Of a stretch of 64,000 nt of DNA, positions 27,424-35,208 are shown one piece after another. Each line of letters begins with the position of its first letter. Within the stretch, counting starts at the first letter, position 1. Made by a program: the position numbers and the translations under genes. The DNA comes from Sphingobium algorifonticola (GTDB lineage: Bacteria; Pseudomonadota; Alphaproteobacteria; Sphingomonadales; Sphingomonadaceae), in assembly GCF_004005485.1 (NCBI RefSeq), contig NZ_RZUL01000004.1, positions 186,001-250,000 on the forward strand, read 5' to 3'. Below the pieces are notes generated by a model that did no database searches, had not been told where the DNA came from, and saw only the letters and a program-made list of their open reading frames with translations.

Positions 27424-28634
27424 TTTGCATTCCCGCAGCGCACGGCACCCTTCGGCACCTCGCCACGCACCGCCGGCAGCACGTCGTTGACCAGCGCCAC
27501 CACCGACAGCCCAGGTTGCTCGATATTGAGCGCGTGCGCCGAATGGGGAAACTCAACCCATTTCTTGTATGGCGCGCAAACCTTGTCGAAATAAGCCTTC
27601 GCCAGATCGCGTGATGTCTGCCAGTCATGCGTGCCCTGCATGACGATGAAGGGCACCTTGATGCGCGTTCCGACATCGCGTTCGGCATCCCAGGGTAATA
27701 CCGGCGCCATGGCCTCCTGGTATCGCGCCAGCAAACCCGCGCCGTCGGCCTGTTGCGCGGCGTGATCGGCGGCATATTCTGCAGCGGAATAGTCGGGCGA
27801 CACATATTCGAGCGCATCCATTCGCCGCCCCCAACTGTCGCCCGGCCCCCGGATGTTGTGCCAGGTGTTTGCGTCTGGAAAACCGACGCCCAATCGGCGC
27901 GCCCAGTCGAACATCTTCTGCGGTTCGACAGTCTCGGGCAGCGGCCCCAGTTCGCGCAGTCGCTTCGCCTCGGCGACATTACCCTTTGCGTCCGCCTCCC
28001 GCAGCAGATGGTCGTAGAGCAACCGCGGGCTCGCCATCCAGTTCGCAGCCAGTCCCTGCGTCACCACGGCATAGAGCAAGTCGGGCCGACGATGCGCCAC
28101 CTCCAGCGCCAGCACCGTGCCCCAGGATTGGCCCACCAGCACGATCTTGCGCTGACCGAATTCTGCGCGCAGCTTCTCAATCAGTTCGATGGTGTCCCTG
28201 ATATATTGCGTGCGGTTCAGCGTACCCTTTAACTTTGCCGTCTCGGCCGGCGTTGTGCCGCGCGATCGCCCGAAACCGCGCTGGTCCCAGTGGACGACCA
28301 CGAAGAAGTCCTCCCACGGCCGCTGATAGGCATAGGCCGCGGGGGAGATCGGGCTGCCTGGCCCGCCGTGCAGGAACAGCAGGATCGGCGCCGCCCTGTC
28401 CTGACCCCGCAGCATGATCCACTGCCGCGCGCCACCCAGATCGATATACCGCTTCTCGTCGATGCCGTTCGGCGCGACGATGCGGCCGATGTCGGTCAGT
28501 GCGGTGCGGATCTGTTCGCGCACCTGCTCACCCGTCTTGGGCGGCGGCGGATCGGCGGCCTGTGCATGGGCATCTAGGGTGAACATCAACCCGGCGAGGG
28601 CAGCGGTCAACCTGAACAGAACGGTGCGTGACAT
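27420..28634 (-). CDS. S33 alpha/beta-hydrolase, proline-iminopeptidase-like
   Basis: 404 residues from the ATG at 28634 with signal peptide MSRTVLFRLTAALAGLMFTLDAHA. Motifs of the S33 family: LFLHGGPGSP (oxyanion), HWDQRGFGRS, the nucleophile elbow GQSWGTVLALE, and the His in FPHSAHALN. It is clearly paralogous to the gene at 40569-41762; both contain GGARQWI..RGQDR..PILL and end with LVNDVLPAVRGxVP. It would remove N-terminal residues, often proline, from short peptides. It lies between the POT transporter and the CocE pair. The export signal suggests action before uptake into the cytoplasm. Confidence 0.88.
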   Translation of the reverse strand: MSRTVLFRLTAALAGLMFTLDAHAQAADPPPPKTGEQVREQIRTALTDIGRIVAPNGIDEKRYIDLGGARQWIMLRGQDRAAPILLFLHGGPGSPISPAAYAYQRPWEDFFVVVHWDQRGFGRSRGTTPAETAKLKGTLNRTQYIRDTIELIEKLRAEFGQRKIVLVGQSWGTVLALEVAHRRPDLLYAVVTQGLAANWMASPRLLYDHLLREADAKGNVAEAKRLRELGPLPETVEPQKMFDWARRLGVGFPDANTWHNIRGPGDSWGRRMDALEYVSPDYSAAEYAADHAAQQADGAGLLARYQEAMAPVLPWDAERDVGTRIKVPFIVMQGTHDWQTSRDLAKAYFDKVCAPYKKWVEFPHSAHALNIEQPGLSVVALVNDVLPAVRGEVPKGAVRCGNAK

Positions 28635-28635
28635 G

Positions 28636-29937
28636 TCAGCGGTCTCCGACGAAATTGCGCGAAAGGATGAACAGGATCGCAGACGCCAGAGCGCAAAGCG
28701 TCGCGAGAACCACGAAAAACGAGAAGCGATCCATTTGCGACCAGAAGCCGCCGACATAGCCGGCGAGCAGGTTTCCCGCGAAGGCGGCAAAGAACCATGC
28801 GGCGATGGCGGTCGCACGAAAGCGATTTCCCCCCAGCCGTCCGAACAGCCCCAGCCCCACCGGCAGGATAAACAGTTCGGCCAGGGTATACAGGATGATG
28901 AAGCCGATCAGGACGATGAGCGGCGGGCGGAAACCCTGCGCTTCCGCTAGCAGCGACACCAGCGCAACTGCCAGAAAGACGATGCCCAGGCCCGCCGCAC
29001 CCTGCGCCATTTTCATCAGCGGCGATCGCTCCTGTCCCCTACGCGCCGCGCCGGTCCAACGCCGCACCAGCAGCGGAGTCAGCAAGAAGACGAGCAGTGG
29101 GTTGAGCGACTGGAACCACGTAGCAGGCACTGTGAAGGCCCCAATCACGCGATCGACGTCGCTGTCGGCCCACAGCGCAACGGAATTGCCCATTTGTTCA
29201 TAGGCACCGCGAAACAGGATCACCGCGCCGATCACCCCCAGCATCAGCGGAATACGCGCGCGCAAGCCATCCGTCTCATCGGCGTCAGTGATGACGGCTT
29301 CAGGGGGCGCGCCCGGCATCGCGGGGGTCGGCGATCGATCGTGCCGGTCGCGAGGCAGATACGCGCCGCCGGTGACGTAGATCGCCAACCCTGCAACCAT
29401 GCCGATACCGGCCGCGCCGAACCCGTAATGCCAGCCGTAAACCTCGCCCAGCGTGCCGCATACCAACGGTGCCAGAAACGCCCCCAGATTCACCCCGACA
29501 TAATAGATGTTGTAGGCCGATCCGCGCCGGGGATCGTCGCCGGCGTAGAGCTGATCGACCTGGCTGGGCAAGTTGGGCAGATACAGGCCGTTGCCGATCG
29601 CGATCACCGCCAGCGCCGGGAACAGCAGCGTCGGGAACGCCATCAGGAAATGGCCGATCGCCATGGTCGTCCCGCCAATCAGGATCGCGCGTCGGCGCCC
29701 CAGCCACCGGTCGGAAAGATAACCGCCAAAGATCGGCGTGAAATAGGCGAGAGCGGTGTAGAGACCATAGACATAGGAGGCGCGTTCGGGCGCGAACAAC
29801 AGCTCCTTCGTCATGTAATAGACCAGCAGCGCGCGCATCCCATAGTAGGAGAATTTCTCCCACATTTCGGTCAGGAACAGGACGGTCAGGCCGCGCGGCT
29901 GGCCGAACCAGTCACGCGACGATGCCGCCGTCGCCAT
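28636..29937 (-). CDS. POT/PTR-family proton-coupled oligopeptide transporter
   Basis: 433 residues with about twelve membrane segments. The N-terminal signature TEMWEKFSYYGMRALLVYYM is the POT motif (usually ExxERFSYYG; here the Arg is Lys). GGYLSDRWLGRRRAI and FNIYYxG-like NIYYVGVNLGAF are also POT features. The ATG at 29937 overlaps the DgcA stop by ATGA; a GTG sits one codon upstream. POT proteins import di- and tripeptides with protons. In this operon it would bring peptides made by the periplasmic hydrolases into the cytoplasm, where DgcA, the dipeptidase and the lyase can act. Confidence 0.92.
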   Translation of the reverse strand: MATAASSRDWFGQPRGLTVLFLTEMWEKFSYYGMRALLVYYMTKELLFAPERASYVYGLYTALAYFTPIFGGYLSDRWLGRRRAILIGGTTMAIGHFLMAFPTLLFPALAVIAIGNGLYLPNLPSQVDQLYAGDDPRRGSAYNIYYVGVNLGAFLAPLVCGTLGEVYGWHYGFGAAGIGMVAGLAIYVTGGAYLPRDRHDRSPTPAMPGAPPEAVITDADETDGLRARIPLMLGVIGAVILFRGAYEQMGNSVALWADSDVDRVIGAFTVPATWFQSLNPLLVFLLTPLLVRRWTGAARRGQERSPLMKMAQGAAGLGIVFLAVALVSLLAEAQGFRPPLIVLIGFIILYTLAELFILPVGLGLFGRLGGNRFRATAIAAWFFAAFAGNLLAGYVGGFWSQMDRFSFFVVLATLCALASAILFILSRNFVGDR

Positions 29938-30959
29938 CACGCCCCTGCCGTCGCGGCGATCCGCGCGTCCGCGCCCCACAGTTCGGCCGGGCTCCACACC
30001 AGACCGTCGTCATAGCGCACGCCGGGCACCACATCCTGCGTAATGAACAGCGGACCATCCAGATCGACGATGTCGCACAATTGGCCGAGGATAAAGCCCG
30101 GCGCGGCCGCCAGGCTGCTGCCCACCATGTTGCCGACCATCACCTTCAAGCCCAGTTGCTGCGCGCGGCGGGCGATCATAAGCCCCTCGGTCAGGCCGCC
30201 GCACTTGTCGAGCTTGATATTCACCACGTCGAAGCGGCCAGGCAGCGTCTCCAGTTCGGCCAAGTCGAGGCAGCTTTCGTCCGCGGCGACCGGAATGACG
30301 CGGTCGAACCCGTCCAGTTCCGCTTCATGACCCCGGCGGAACGGCTGTTCGAGGAGCGAGACTCCACACGCGACCAGCACCGGGATCAGCCGCTCGATCG
30401 TGTCGGGGGTGTAGCCCTGATTGGGATCGACCCCCATCCAAACATCGGGACGCGCCGCGCGCACGGCACGTACGCGCGCGATGTCGGCATCGGTTTCGCC
30501 GGTCAGCTTCAGCTTGAGCGCGCGGGCAAAGCCATAGCCCGTCGCGCGTTCGACCATTACGGCGGGATCGTCCGCACCCAGCGTGACCGTCGTCAGCAGC
30601 GGTCTCGGCTCATCCAGCCCAGCCAGCGCCCAGACCGGTCGGCCGGTCTCGCGCGCCTCCAGTTCCCAAAGGGCGGCGTCCACCGCATTACGCGCCCCGC
30701 CCGGCGGCAGCAGGGTGCGCAAGGCGTCGCGGTCGATGCCAGCCTCGATCGCGGCGCGGACCTGCTCGATCTGCGCTGCGCCCTTGGCCGGGGTGTCGCC
30801 CACATAATAGACGCCGGCCGCCTCGCCCCGGCCCCATATGTCGCCGCGCGTCAGCGTGACGGTGAGGATGGGCGATGTGCTGAACACATGGCCGGAGATG
30901 CGAAACGGCGACTTGAGCGCCAAGTCCGCCGTTTCCACGGTGAGGCGAAGGCTCGACAT
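29937..30959 (-). CDS. dgcA: Enolase-superfamily racemase, DgcA-like (N-acetyl-D-Glu) / dipeptide epimerase
   Basis: 340 residues; the ATG at 30959 has AGAGGA upstream. Catalytic features of the muconate-lactonising/dipeptide-epimerase group are in place: the KLKL lysine pair, metal ligands in GVDPNQGY, LLEQPF and AADES, and the opposite-face lysine in NIKLDKCGG. NMVGSSLAAAPG and DLDGPLF follow. DgcA enzymes racemise N-acetyl-D-Glu made by DgcN; close relatives epimerise L-Ala-D-Glu. Because a DgcN-like gene shares the control motif, I favour the N-acetyl-D-Glu reaction, but the dipeptide activity cannot be excluded. Confidence 0.85.
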   Translation of the reverse strand: MSSLRLTVETADLALKSPFRISGHVFSTSPILTVTLTRGDIWGRGEAAGVYYVGDTPAKGAAQIEQVRAAIEAGIDRDALRTLLPPGGARNAVDAALWELEARETGRPVWALAGLDEPRPLLTTVTLGADDPAVMVERATGYGFARALKLKLTGETDADIARVRAVRAARPDVWMGVDPNQGYTPDTIERLIPVLVACGVSLLEQPFRRGHEAELDGFDRVIPVAADESCLDLAELETLPGRFDVVNIKLDKCGGLTEGLMIARRAQQLGLKVMVGNMVGSSLAAAPGFILGQLCDIVDLDGPLFITQDVVPGVRYDDGLVWSPAELWGADARIAATAGA

Positions 30960-30988
30960 GATATCCTCTCGAAATGTGCTGTTTGCCG

Positions 30989-33007
30989 TCAGTAGTTGAC
31001 GGAAAAGTTCATGAGCTTGCCCATCAGCCCGAAATAGCTGAGCGCCAGAAACGCGAGGGTGACGAGCAGGTACCAGAGTCGGGTCGTCCACCCTGCCTTG
31101 CCCTGCCATGCCGCAACCAGGTTCCACGCAGCGACGATCAGCCCGCCGACAAAGCCGACCAGCGTGAGCGCCTCAAGTGCGAGGATCAGCGTGTCGAGCT
31201 TGGCAATCCGGTCATATCCGGTCTCGCCCAGGAACATGTCCTGAAGGGCGAACCAGCCGACAACCGCACCCAGCGCCAGAATGGCAAAGACGCGAACGAG
31301 CAGGAACGCGGCCTTGCGCCGTCCCGTCAACCCGAACGGAATCTTGTGACGGCGACGTAGTATCGCGGCAATGGGCCAAGCGACCAGGGTAATGGCCAGA
31401 ACCCCCAACGCTGCGAGCACAGCCGGGACCAGCCACGCCGAATTGATCGATGCCGGTGCGCGATCAAACACCATGATGCCGGAAAGAAGGTCTGAAGAGA
31501 CACGGACGACCCGTCCGTCCTTCACGATTGCGCCGATCCGGTCATGACCACCAACTTCGCGCCACAGGAACGGCGCAATTTCGCGATATTTGCGCGGCTG
31601 GCCGCTCGGCTTACGCAACAGCGAGATCGAAATCGTGTTATCTGGGTTAACGCTGACGGTAAGCTGGCCGATCAGCCCGCCCGCGGCCATGAAATTGGAA
31701 AAGGCACCGCGCTGGCTGACATAGTTTCCGGCGATCAGGGCGGCATGTTCGGCCGCAGTCTTCGCATCGACCTGGCCGTCGCGCGGCGTGGCGGGGAAAT
31801 AGCGATCGGCAAAGGCCTCAAAGAAATTCTGACGGAAGCCGCCGTTGGGCACGCCGGAGCTGTTGACCGACAGGAACATCCCCACCCCGTCATCGACGAA
31901 CAGCAACATATTGCTGTGGAAATACTGGGTGTCACCGCCATGGCCGATCACCCGGCGGCCGTTGATGTTGGAATCGAAGAAGCCCAGTCGAATGCCGTTC
32001 AGCGGCGCCATCAGCGCGGTAGGCGTGTCGTGCATCATGCGTGCGGTTTCCGGGCGCAGGATCTGCGAGTCGCCGAACCGCCCCTTCTGAAGATGCGCGA
32101 TGATGAAATTGGCCATGTCGGACCCGGTGCCGGACACGCTGCCCGCGGGCGGCATCGTCACGATTTCGAACGGCTTGGCGGGCAGCGACGCATTTTGATA
32201 CCCTTTTGACATGTCGCGCTCCCAGCCCTTTGGCAGCGGCTGGCGGAAGGTCGTGCGGCTCATCTGCAGCGGCTTGAAGATATGCTGTTCGATATAGTCG
32301 TCGAAGGGCTGGCCGGACACACGCTGGACGATATAGCCGGCCAGTGACACGCCATAGTTGGAATAGGCTGGCGTCGTACCCGGGTCGAACACGCGCGTCG
32401 GCGTCCAGGTTTTGACGCCGCGCTCCAGCGACATGCCCTTGGGATCGGTGATGATGAGGGCGCGGATCGCTTCTTCAAACCCTGGCGTGTGCGTCATCAG
32501 GTTGCGCATCGTGATCGGCTTGCCGTTACGCGGCGGAATCTTGAAATCGAGATAGCGATTGACGTCGGCATCAAGGTCGATCTTGCCCTGCTCGACAAGC
32601 TGCATCACGGCAGTCCAGGTGAACAGCTTAGACACCGATCCGATGCGGAACAGAGTGCGCCGCGGATCGACGGGGCGACGCGCGTCGATGTCAGCGAAGC
32701 CATAGCCCTTTTCCGCGAGTATCTGACCGTCCTTGACGATAACGACGACCGCGCCGGCGATCTCGCCCTTCTGAAGTGCCAGCGGGACATAGCCGTCGAG
32801 CCAGGCCGATAAATCCTGTGCGGTCAACGGCGCCGCCGGTGTCGCACCGATCGTTGGGGCGGGCCGCTCGGCAGCTGCGGATTGCATCTTGGCCTGCACC
32901 GGTGCCAGCGGCTTGGGTTGCAGGCTGGTCGGCGCCTCCGGCGGCGTCGCAGCAGTTGAAACGATCATGGCCGCGATCATCGCGAACACCATGGCTAGCT
33001 TACGCAT
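30989..33007 (-). CDS. Serine hydrolase (S12 fold) with C-terminal membrane domain
   Basis: 672 residues. The ATG at 33007 has GAGGGGG at good spacing and opens a signal peptide. ATGs at 33043 and 33034 would be coupled to the upstream stop but give a poorer leader. S124-V-S-K127, PAYSNYGVSLAG (YxN) and IGHGGDTQY mark the S12 active site. After a beta-rich middle part, four hydrophobic segments (from about residue 530) anchor the protein with the catalytic domain in the periplasm. The layout matches PbpE/FmtA-like or Pab87-like membrane serine hydrolases. It follows the M19 dipeptidase gene by 32 bp. Confidence 0.85.
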   Translation of the reverse strand: MRKLAMVFAMIAAMIVSTAATPPEAPTSLQPKPLAPVQAKMQSAAAERPAPTIGATPAAPLTAQDLSAWLDGYVPLALQKGEIAGAVVVIVKDGQILAEKGYGFADIDARRPVDPRRTLFRIGSVSKLFTWTAVMQLVEQGKIDLDADVNRYLDFKIPPRNGKPITMRNLMTHTPGFEEAIRALIITDPKGMSLERGVKTWTPTRVFDPGTTPAYSNYGVSLAGYIVQRVSGQPFDDYIEQHIFKPLQMSRTTFRQPLPKGWERDMSKGYQNASLPAKPFEIVTMPPAGSVSGTGSDMANFIIAHLQKGRFGDSQILRPETARMMHDTPTALMAPLNGIRLGFFDSNINGRRVIGHGGDTQYFHSNMLLFVDDGVGMFLSVNSSGVPNGGFRQNFFEAFADRYFPATPRDGQVDAKTAAEHAALIAGNYVSQRGAFSNFMAAGGLIGQLTVSVNPDNTISISLLRKPSGQPRKYREIAPFLWREVGGHDRIGAIVKDGRVVRVSSDLLSGIMVFDRAPASINSAWLVPAVLAALGVLAITLVAWPIAAILRRRHKIPFGLTGRRKAAFLLVRVFAILALGAVVGWFALQDMFLGETGYDRIAKLDTLILALEALTLVGFVGGLIVAAWNLVAAWQGKAGWTTRLWYLLVTLAFLALSYFGLMGKLMNFSVNY

Positions 33008-33039
33008 TCCGGTCCCCCTCATTTGTCTTGTCATCGCGG

Positions 33040-34110
33040 TCATGCCGCTGCCTCACCGCTCCATGCCTGTTCGGCGACGCGCAGATGATTGCCTCCCAGG
33101 ATTTTCGCAATGTCCGCTTCGGCATAGCCGCGCGCCATCAGCAGCGCCGCGATCTCCACGATCTGCTCGGGTGCGACAAAGTCCGGTACCGTGCGATAGG
33201 CCGGATCATCGGGAAATGTGTGGCGCATCTCCACCAGCGCACGGCGCAGTTCTTCGCGGTCGAAGACGAAATCCAGACCCAGTCCGACATGGTCGACACC
33301 GATCAGATTGACCGCATAGTCGATATGCCGGACAAAGGTTTCCGACCGGACATCATTGTTCGCACCCAGAAACGCGCCGACCCCGGTAATGCCCACTACG
33401 CCGCCGGTGTCGGCGCAGGCGCGCATCAGATCGTCGCTGATATTGCGCTTGTGATCCCACACCGCCTTCGGATTGGAATGCGAGAAGATGACCGGCTTGC
33501 GCGCCACCGCCAACACATCGGCCGCGGTGCGCGCGCCGGTGTGGGAGCAGCACACGACCATGCCGACGCGCTCCATTTCCGCCACTACGTCGCGTCCGAA
33601 CGGGGTCAGCCCAACCGGCGCGTCCTCGTCATGCACACCGTCGCCCACCAGATTGCGGCGATTATAGGCCATCAGCATCCAGCGGACGCCAAGATCGTGA
33701 TAAAGCTGGATGAGACTGATCTGGTCACCGATCGCGCGCGTCCCCTCGATGTCGAAGGTGACGGCGAGTTTGCCCTCGCGGCGGGCGCGGTGGATGTCGG
33801 CGACGCTGGTTGCAAGGACATAGTCGTCCGGCCGCGCTTTCAACCAGTGGCGGAACGCGGCAACCATCCGGACGGTGTCCTCGATCCCCAATTCGCCATA
33901 GCCGACGTTCAGGCTCGCGACATTTACCCCGGCCGCACGATACCGCGCAAGCTGCGGCAGGAAGCTGTCGTCCGCCCAGCGCAGCGGCATACAGCCGTGA
34001 TTGTCCCAGACCAGGTGGCGCGCAACCAACTCGCGCGCCGCTCCAAGCCGGGTTGCGTCAACCATCGCCGGTGGTCCCGTCATGTCGATCTCGCCTGTAT
34101 CGGCCAACAT
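33040..34110 (-). CDS. M19 (renal-dipeptidase family) dipeptidase with altered first metal motif
   Basis: 356 residues. GAGGAG lies just before the ATG at 34110. Family features: TFDIEGTRAIG with the bridging Glu, CCSHTGARTA and IFSHSNPKAVWDHKRN with metal His residues, and VGLGLDFVFD with the catalytic Asp. The first motif, normally H-x-D in DGHND-type sequences, reads DNHGCMPLRW here, so the Asp is replaced by Cys. M19 enzymes split L-D dipeptides, and several act on beta-lactams or N-acyl-D-amino acids. No leader peptide is visible, so it is probably cytoplasmic. First gene of the seven-gene leftward operon. Confidence 0.86.
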   Translation of the reverse strand: MLADTGEIDMTGPPAMVDATRLGAARELVARHLVWDNHGCMPLRWADDSFLPQLARYRAAGVNVASLNVGYGELGIEDTVRMVAAFRHWLKARPDDYVLATSVADIHRARREGKLAVTFDIEGTRAIGDQISLIQLYHDLGVRWMLMAYNRRNLVGDGVHDEDAPVGLTPFGRDVVAEMERVGMVVCCSHTGARTAADVLAVARKPVIFSHSNPKAVWDHKRNISDDLMRACADTGGVVGITGVGAFLGANNDVRSETFVRHIDYAVNLIGVDHVGLGLDFVFDREELRRALVEMRHTFPDDPAYRTVPDFVAPEQIVEIAALLMARGYAEADIAKILGGNHLRVAEQAWSGEAAA

Positions 34111-34209
34111 GTGCTCCTCAATCCCATGCCCCTACCTTCGCCGGTCGGGGCGGCAAGCTCCTTGCATCGCCGCAGACTATCCCGATCGATGTTCATGTCA
34201 AAATAAATC

Positions 34210-34230
34210 TGACACTGGACCCAGTTTTAA
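34210..34230 (+). promoter_or_regulatory. Shared island motif, copy 3 (between M19 operon and TetR gene)
   Basis: TGAC-ACTGGA-CCCAGTTTTAA. The left arm is degenerate, but an overlapping ACTGG-AC-CCAGT palindrome is perfect. It sits between the divergent dipeptidase operon and the TetR gene, so it could serve autoregulation as well as control of the seven-gene operon. Confidence 0.7.
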
Positions 34231-34316
34231 TTCTGTTGCAGGGTTGCAGGGAGCAGTCTCGACAAACCCGGAGCATGCTATATGGCATTGGCGACGGACT
34301 GATTAGGAGCCGCAAG

Positions 34317-35114
34317 TTGGTGTCACGCGCAGCAAAGAAGACGAAAGCGGATGATTCGCTTAGCTTTTCCAGGCACCTGACCGCTGCCGCCCAAGCCGAC
34401 GGCAAGCGTAAGGGTGAACGTACGCGCGATAGGTTGAAGGCAGCCGCCGTCGTCCTGCTTGAGACGGTCGGCTATCGTGAGTTGCGCGTCACCGACATCA
34501 ACGAACATGCCGGTGTGTCGAACGCACTGTTCTACGTCTATTTCAAGAACAAGCAGGAGATTACCCAGGAAGTGCTGGGCGAGTTTCTGAATGTGCTGGG
34601 CAAACCACAGCAAGCGGACCGCCCGCCCCACGCCAATGCGGCGGAAAGCATCTATTATGGGAATCTCGACTATAGCCGCAGCGTCGTCGCCAATCCCGGG
34701 CTCATGCGCTGCCTGATCCAGTTCGGCGACGAGATTCCCGAATTCGGCCGGATGTGGAACGACTGGAACGACAATTGGGTCGAGCGGGCGTGCCGCGCTC
34801 TTATCCGCCATGAGAAGCCCGCACTTGGGTCTGAGGCCGAACTCCGCCTGGCGGTGAGCGGCCTAGGCTTGATGGTCGATGGCCTGCTCCGCAAGATCTT
34901 CGTCGAGAATAGCGCCGGACTCAGCACCGCTGCAGGCACGCTGGAACGTGACCCGGAAACCCTGGCGCTGTTCCTGACCAAGCTGTGGTATCGCAGCATT
35001 TACTGCCGCGAACTCGAATGGATGCCCGCTGCGGGCGAGGAACCGGAGCCTGTGCGCACGCAAGTCCGTCCGCACCGTGGCATGACGGCCGAGACCCTTC
35101 GTACACCCGGTTGA
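34317..35114 (+). CDS. TetR/AcrR-family regulator of the peptide island
   Basis: About 265 residues from a TTG with AGGAG seven bases upstream; GTG at 34320 or ATG at 34275 are alternatives. The N-terminal helix-turn-helix is typical (ERTRDRLKAAAVVLLETVGY, then VTDINEHAGVSNALFYVYFKNKQEI). The C-terminal ligand-binding part has no recognisable signature. The gene is divergent from the M19-led operon. A motif found at three other promoters of the island lies in its own upstream region. It is the obvious candidate to bind these sites. The inducer is unknown, perhaps a peptide breakdown product or acyl-CoA. Confidence 0.85.
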   Translation: MVSRAAKKTKADDSLSFSRHLTAAAQADGKRKGERTRDRLKAAAVVLLETVGYRELRVTDINEHAGVSNALFYVYFKNKQEITQEVLGEFLNVLGKPQQADRPPHANAAESIYYGNLDYSRSVVANPGLMRCLIQFGDEIPEFGRMWNDWNDNWVERACRALIRHEKPALGSEAELRLAVSGLGLMVDGLLRKIFVENSAGLSTAAGTLERDPETLALFLTKLWYRSIYCRELEWMPAAGEEPEPVRTQVRPHRGMTAETLRTPG

Positions 35115-35169
35115 ATGTGATGCCATGGTCGCGCGATTGACAAAAGTTGCTCGGCCCGGCAGCATGAAT

Positions 35170-35190
35170 TGGGTATAGGCCCAGTTTTAA
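35170..35190 (+). promoter_or_regulatory. Shared island motif, copy 4 (upstream of serine hydrolase-deacylase operon)
   Basis: TGGG-TATAGG-CCCAGTTTTAA, ending 5 bp before the AAGGGGA ribosome-binding site of the 35209 gene. A TTGACA element lies upstream at 35137-35142. A bound repressor here would cover the transcription start area. Confidence 0.75.
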
Positions 35191-35208
35191 TATTTAAGGG
35201 GATGCACG

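Noticed and set aside
15253-34110. Possible microcystin (mlr) degradation cluster, because of beta-lactamase-fold hydrolases, a POT transporter and D-Glu genes
   Set aside because: No MlrA-type CAAX membrane protease and no MlrC-type metallopeptidase are present. The similarity is of parts only, so I keep the substrate open.
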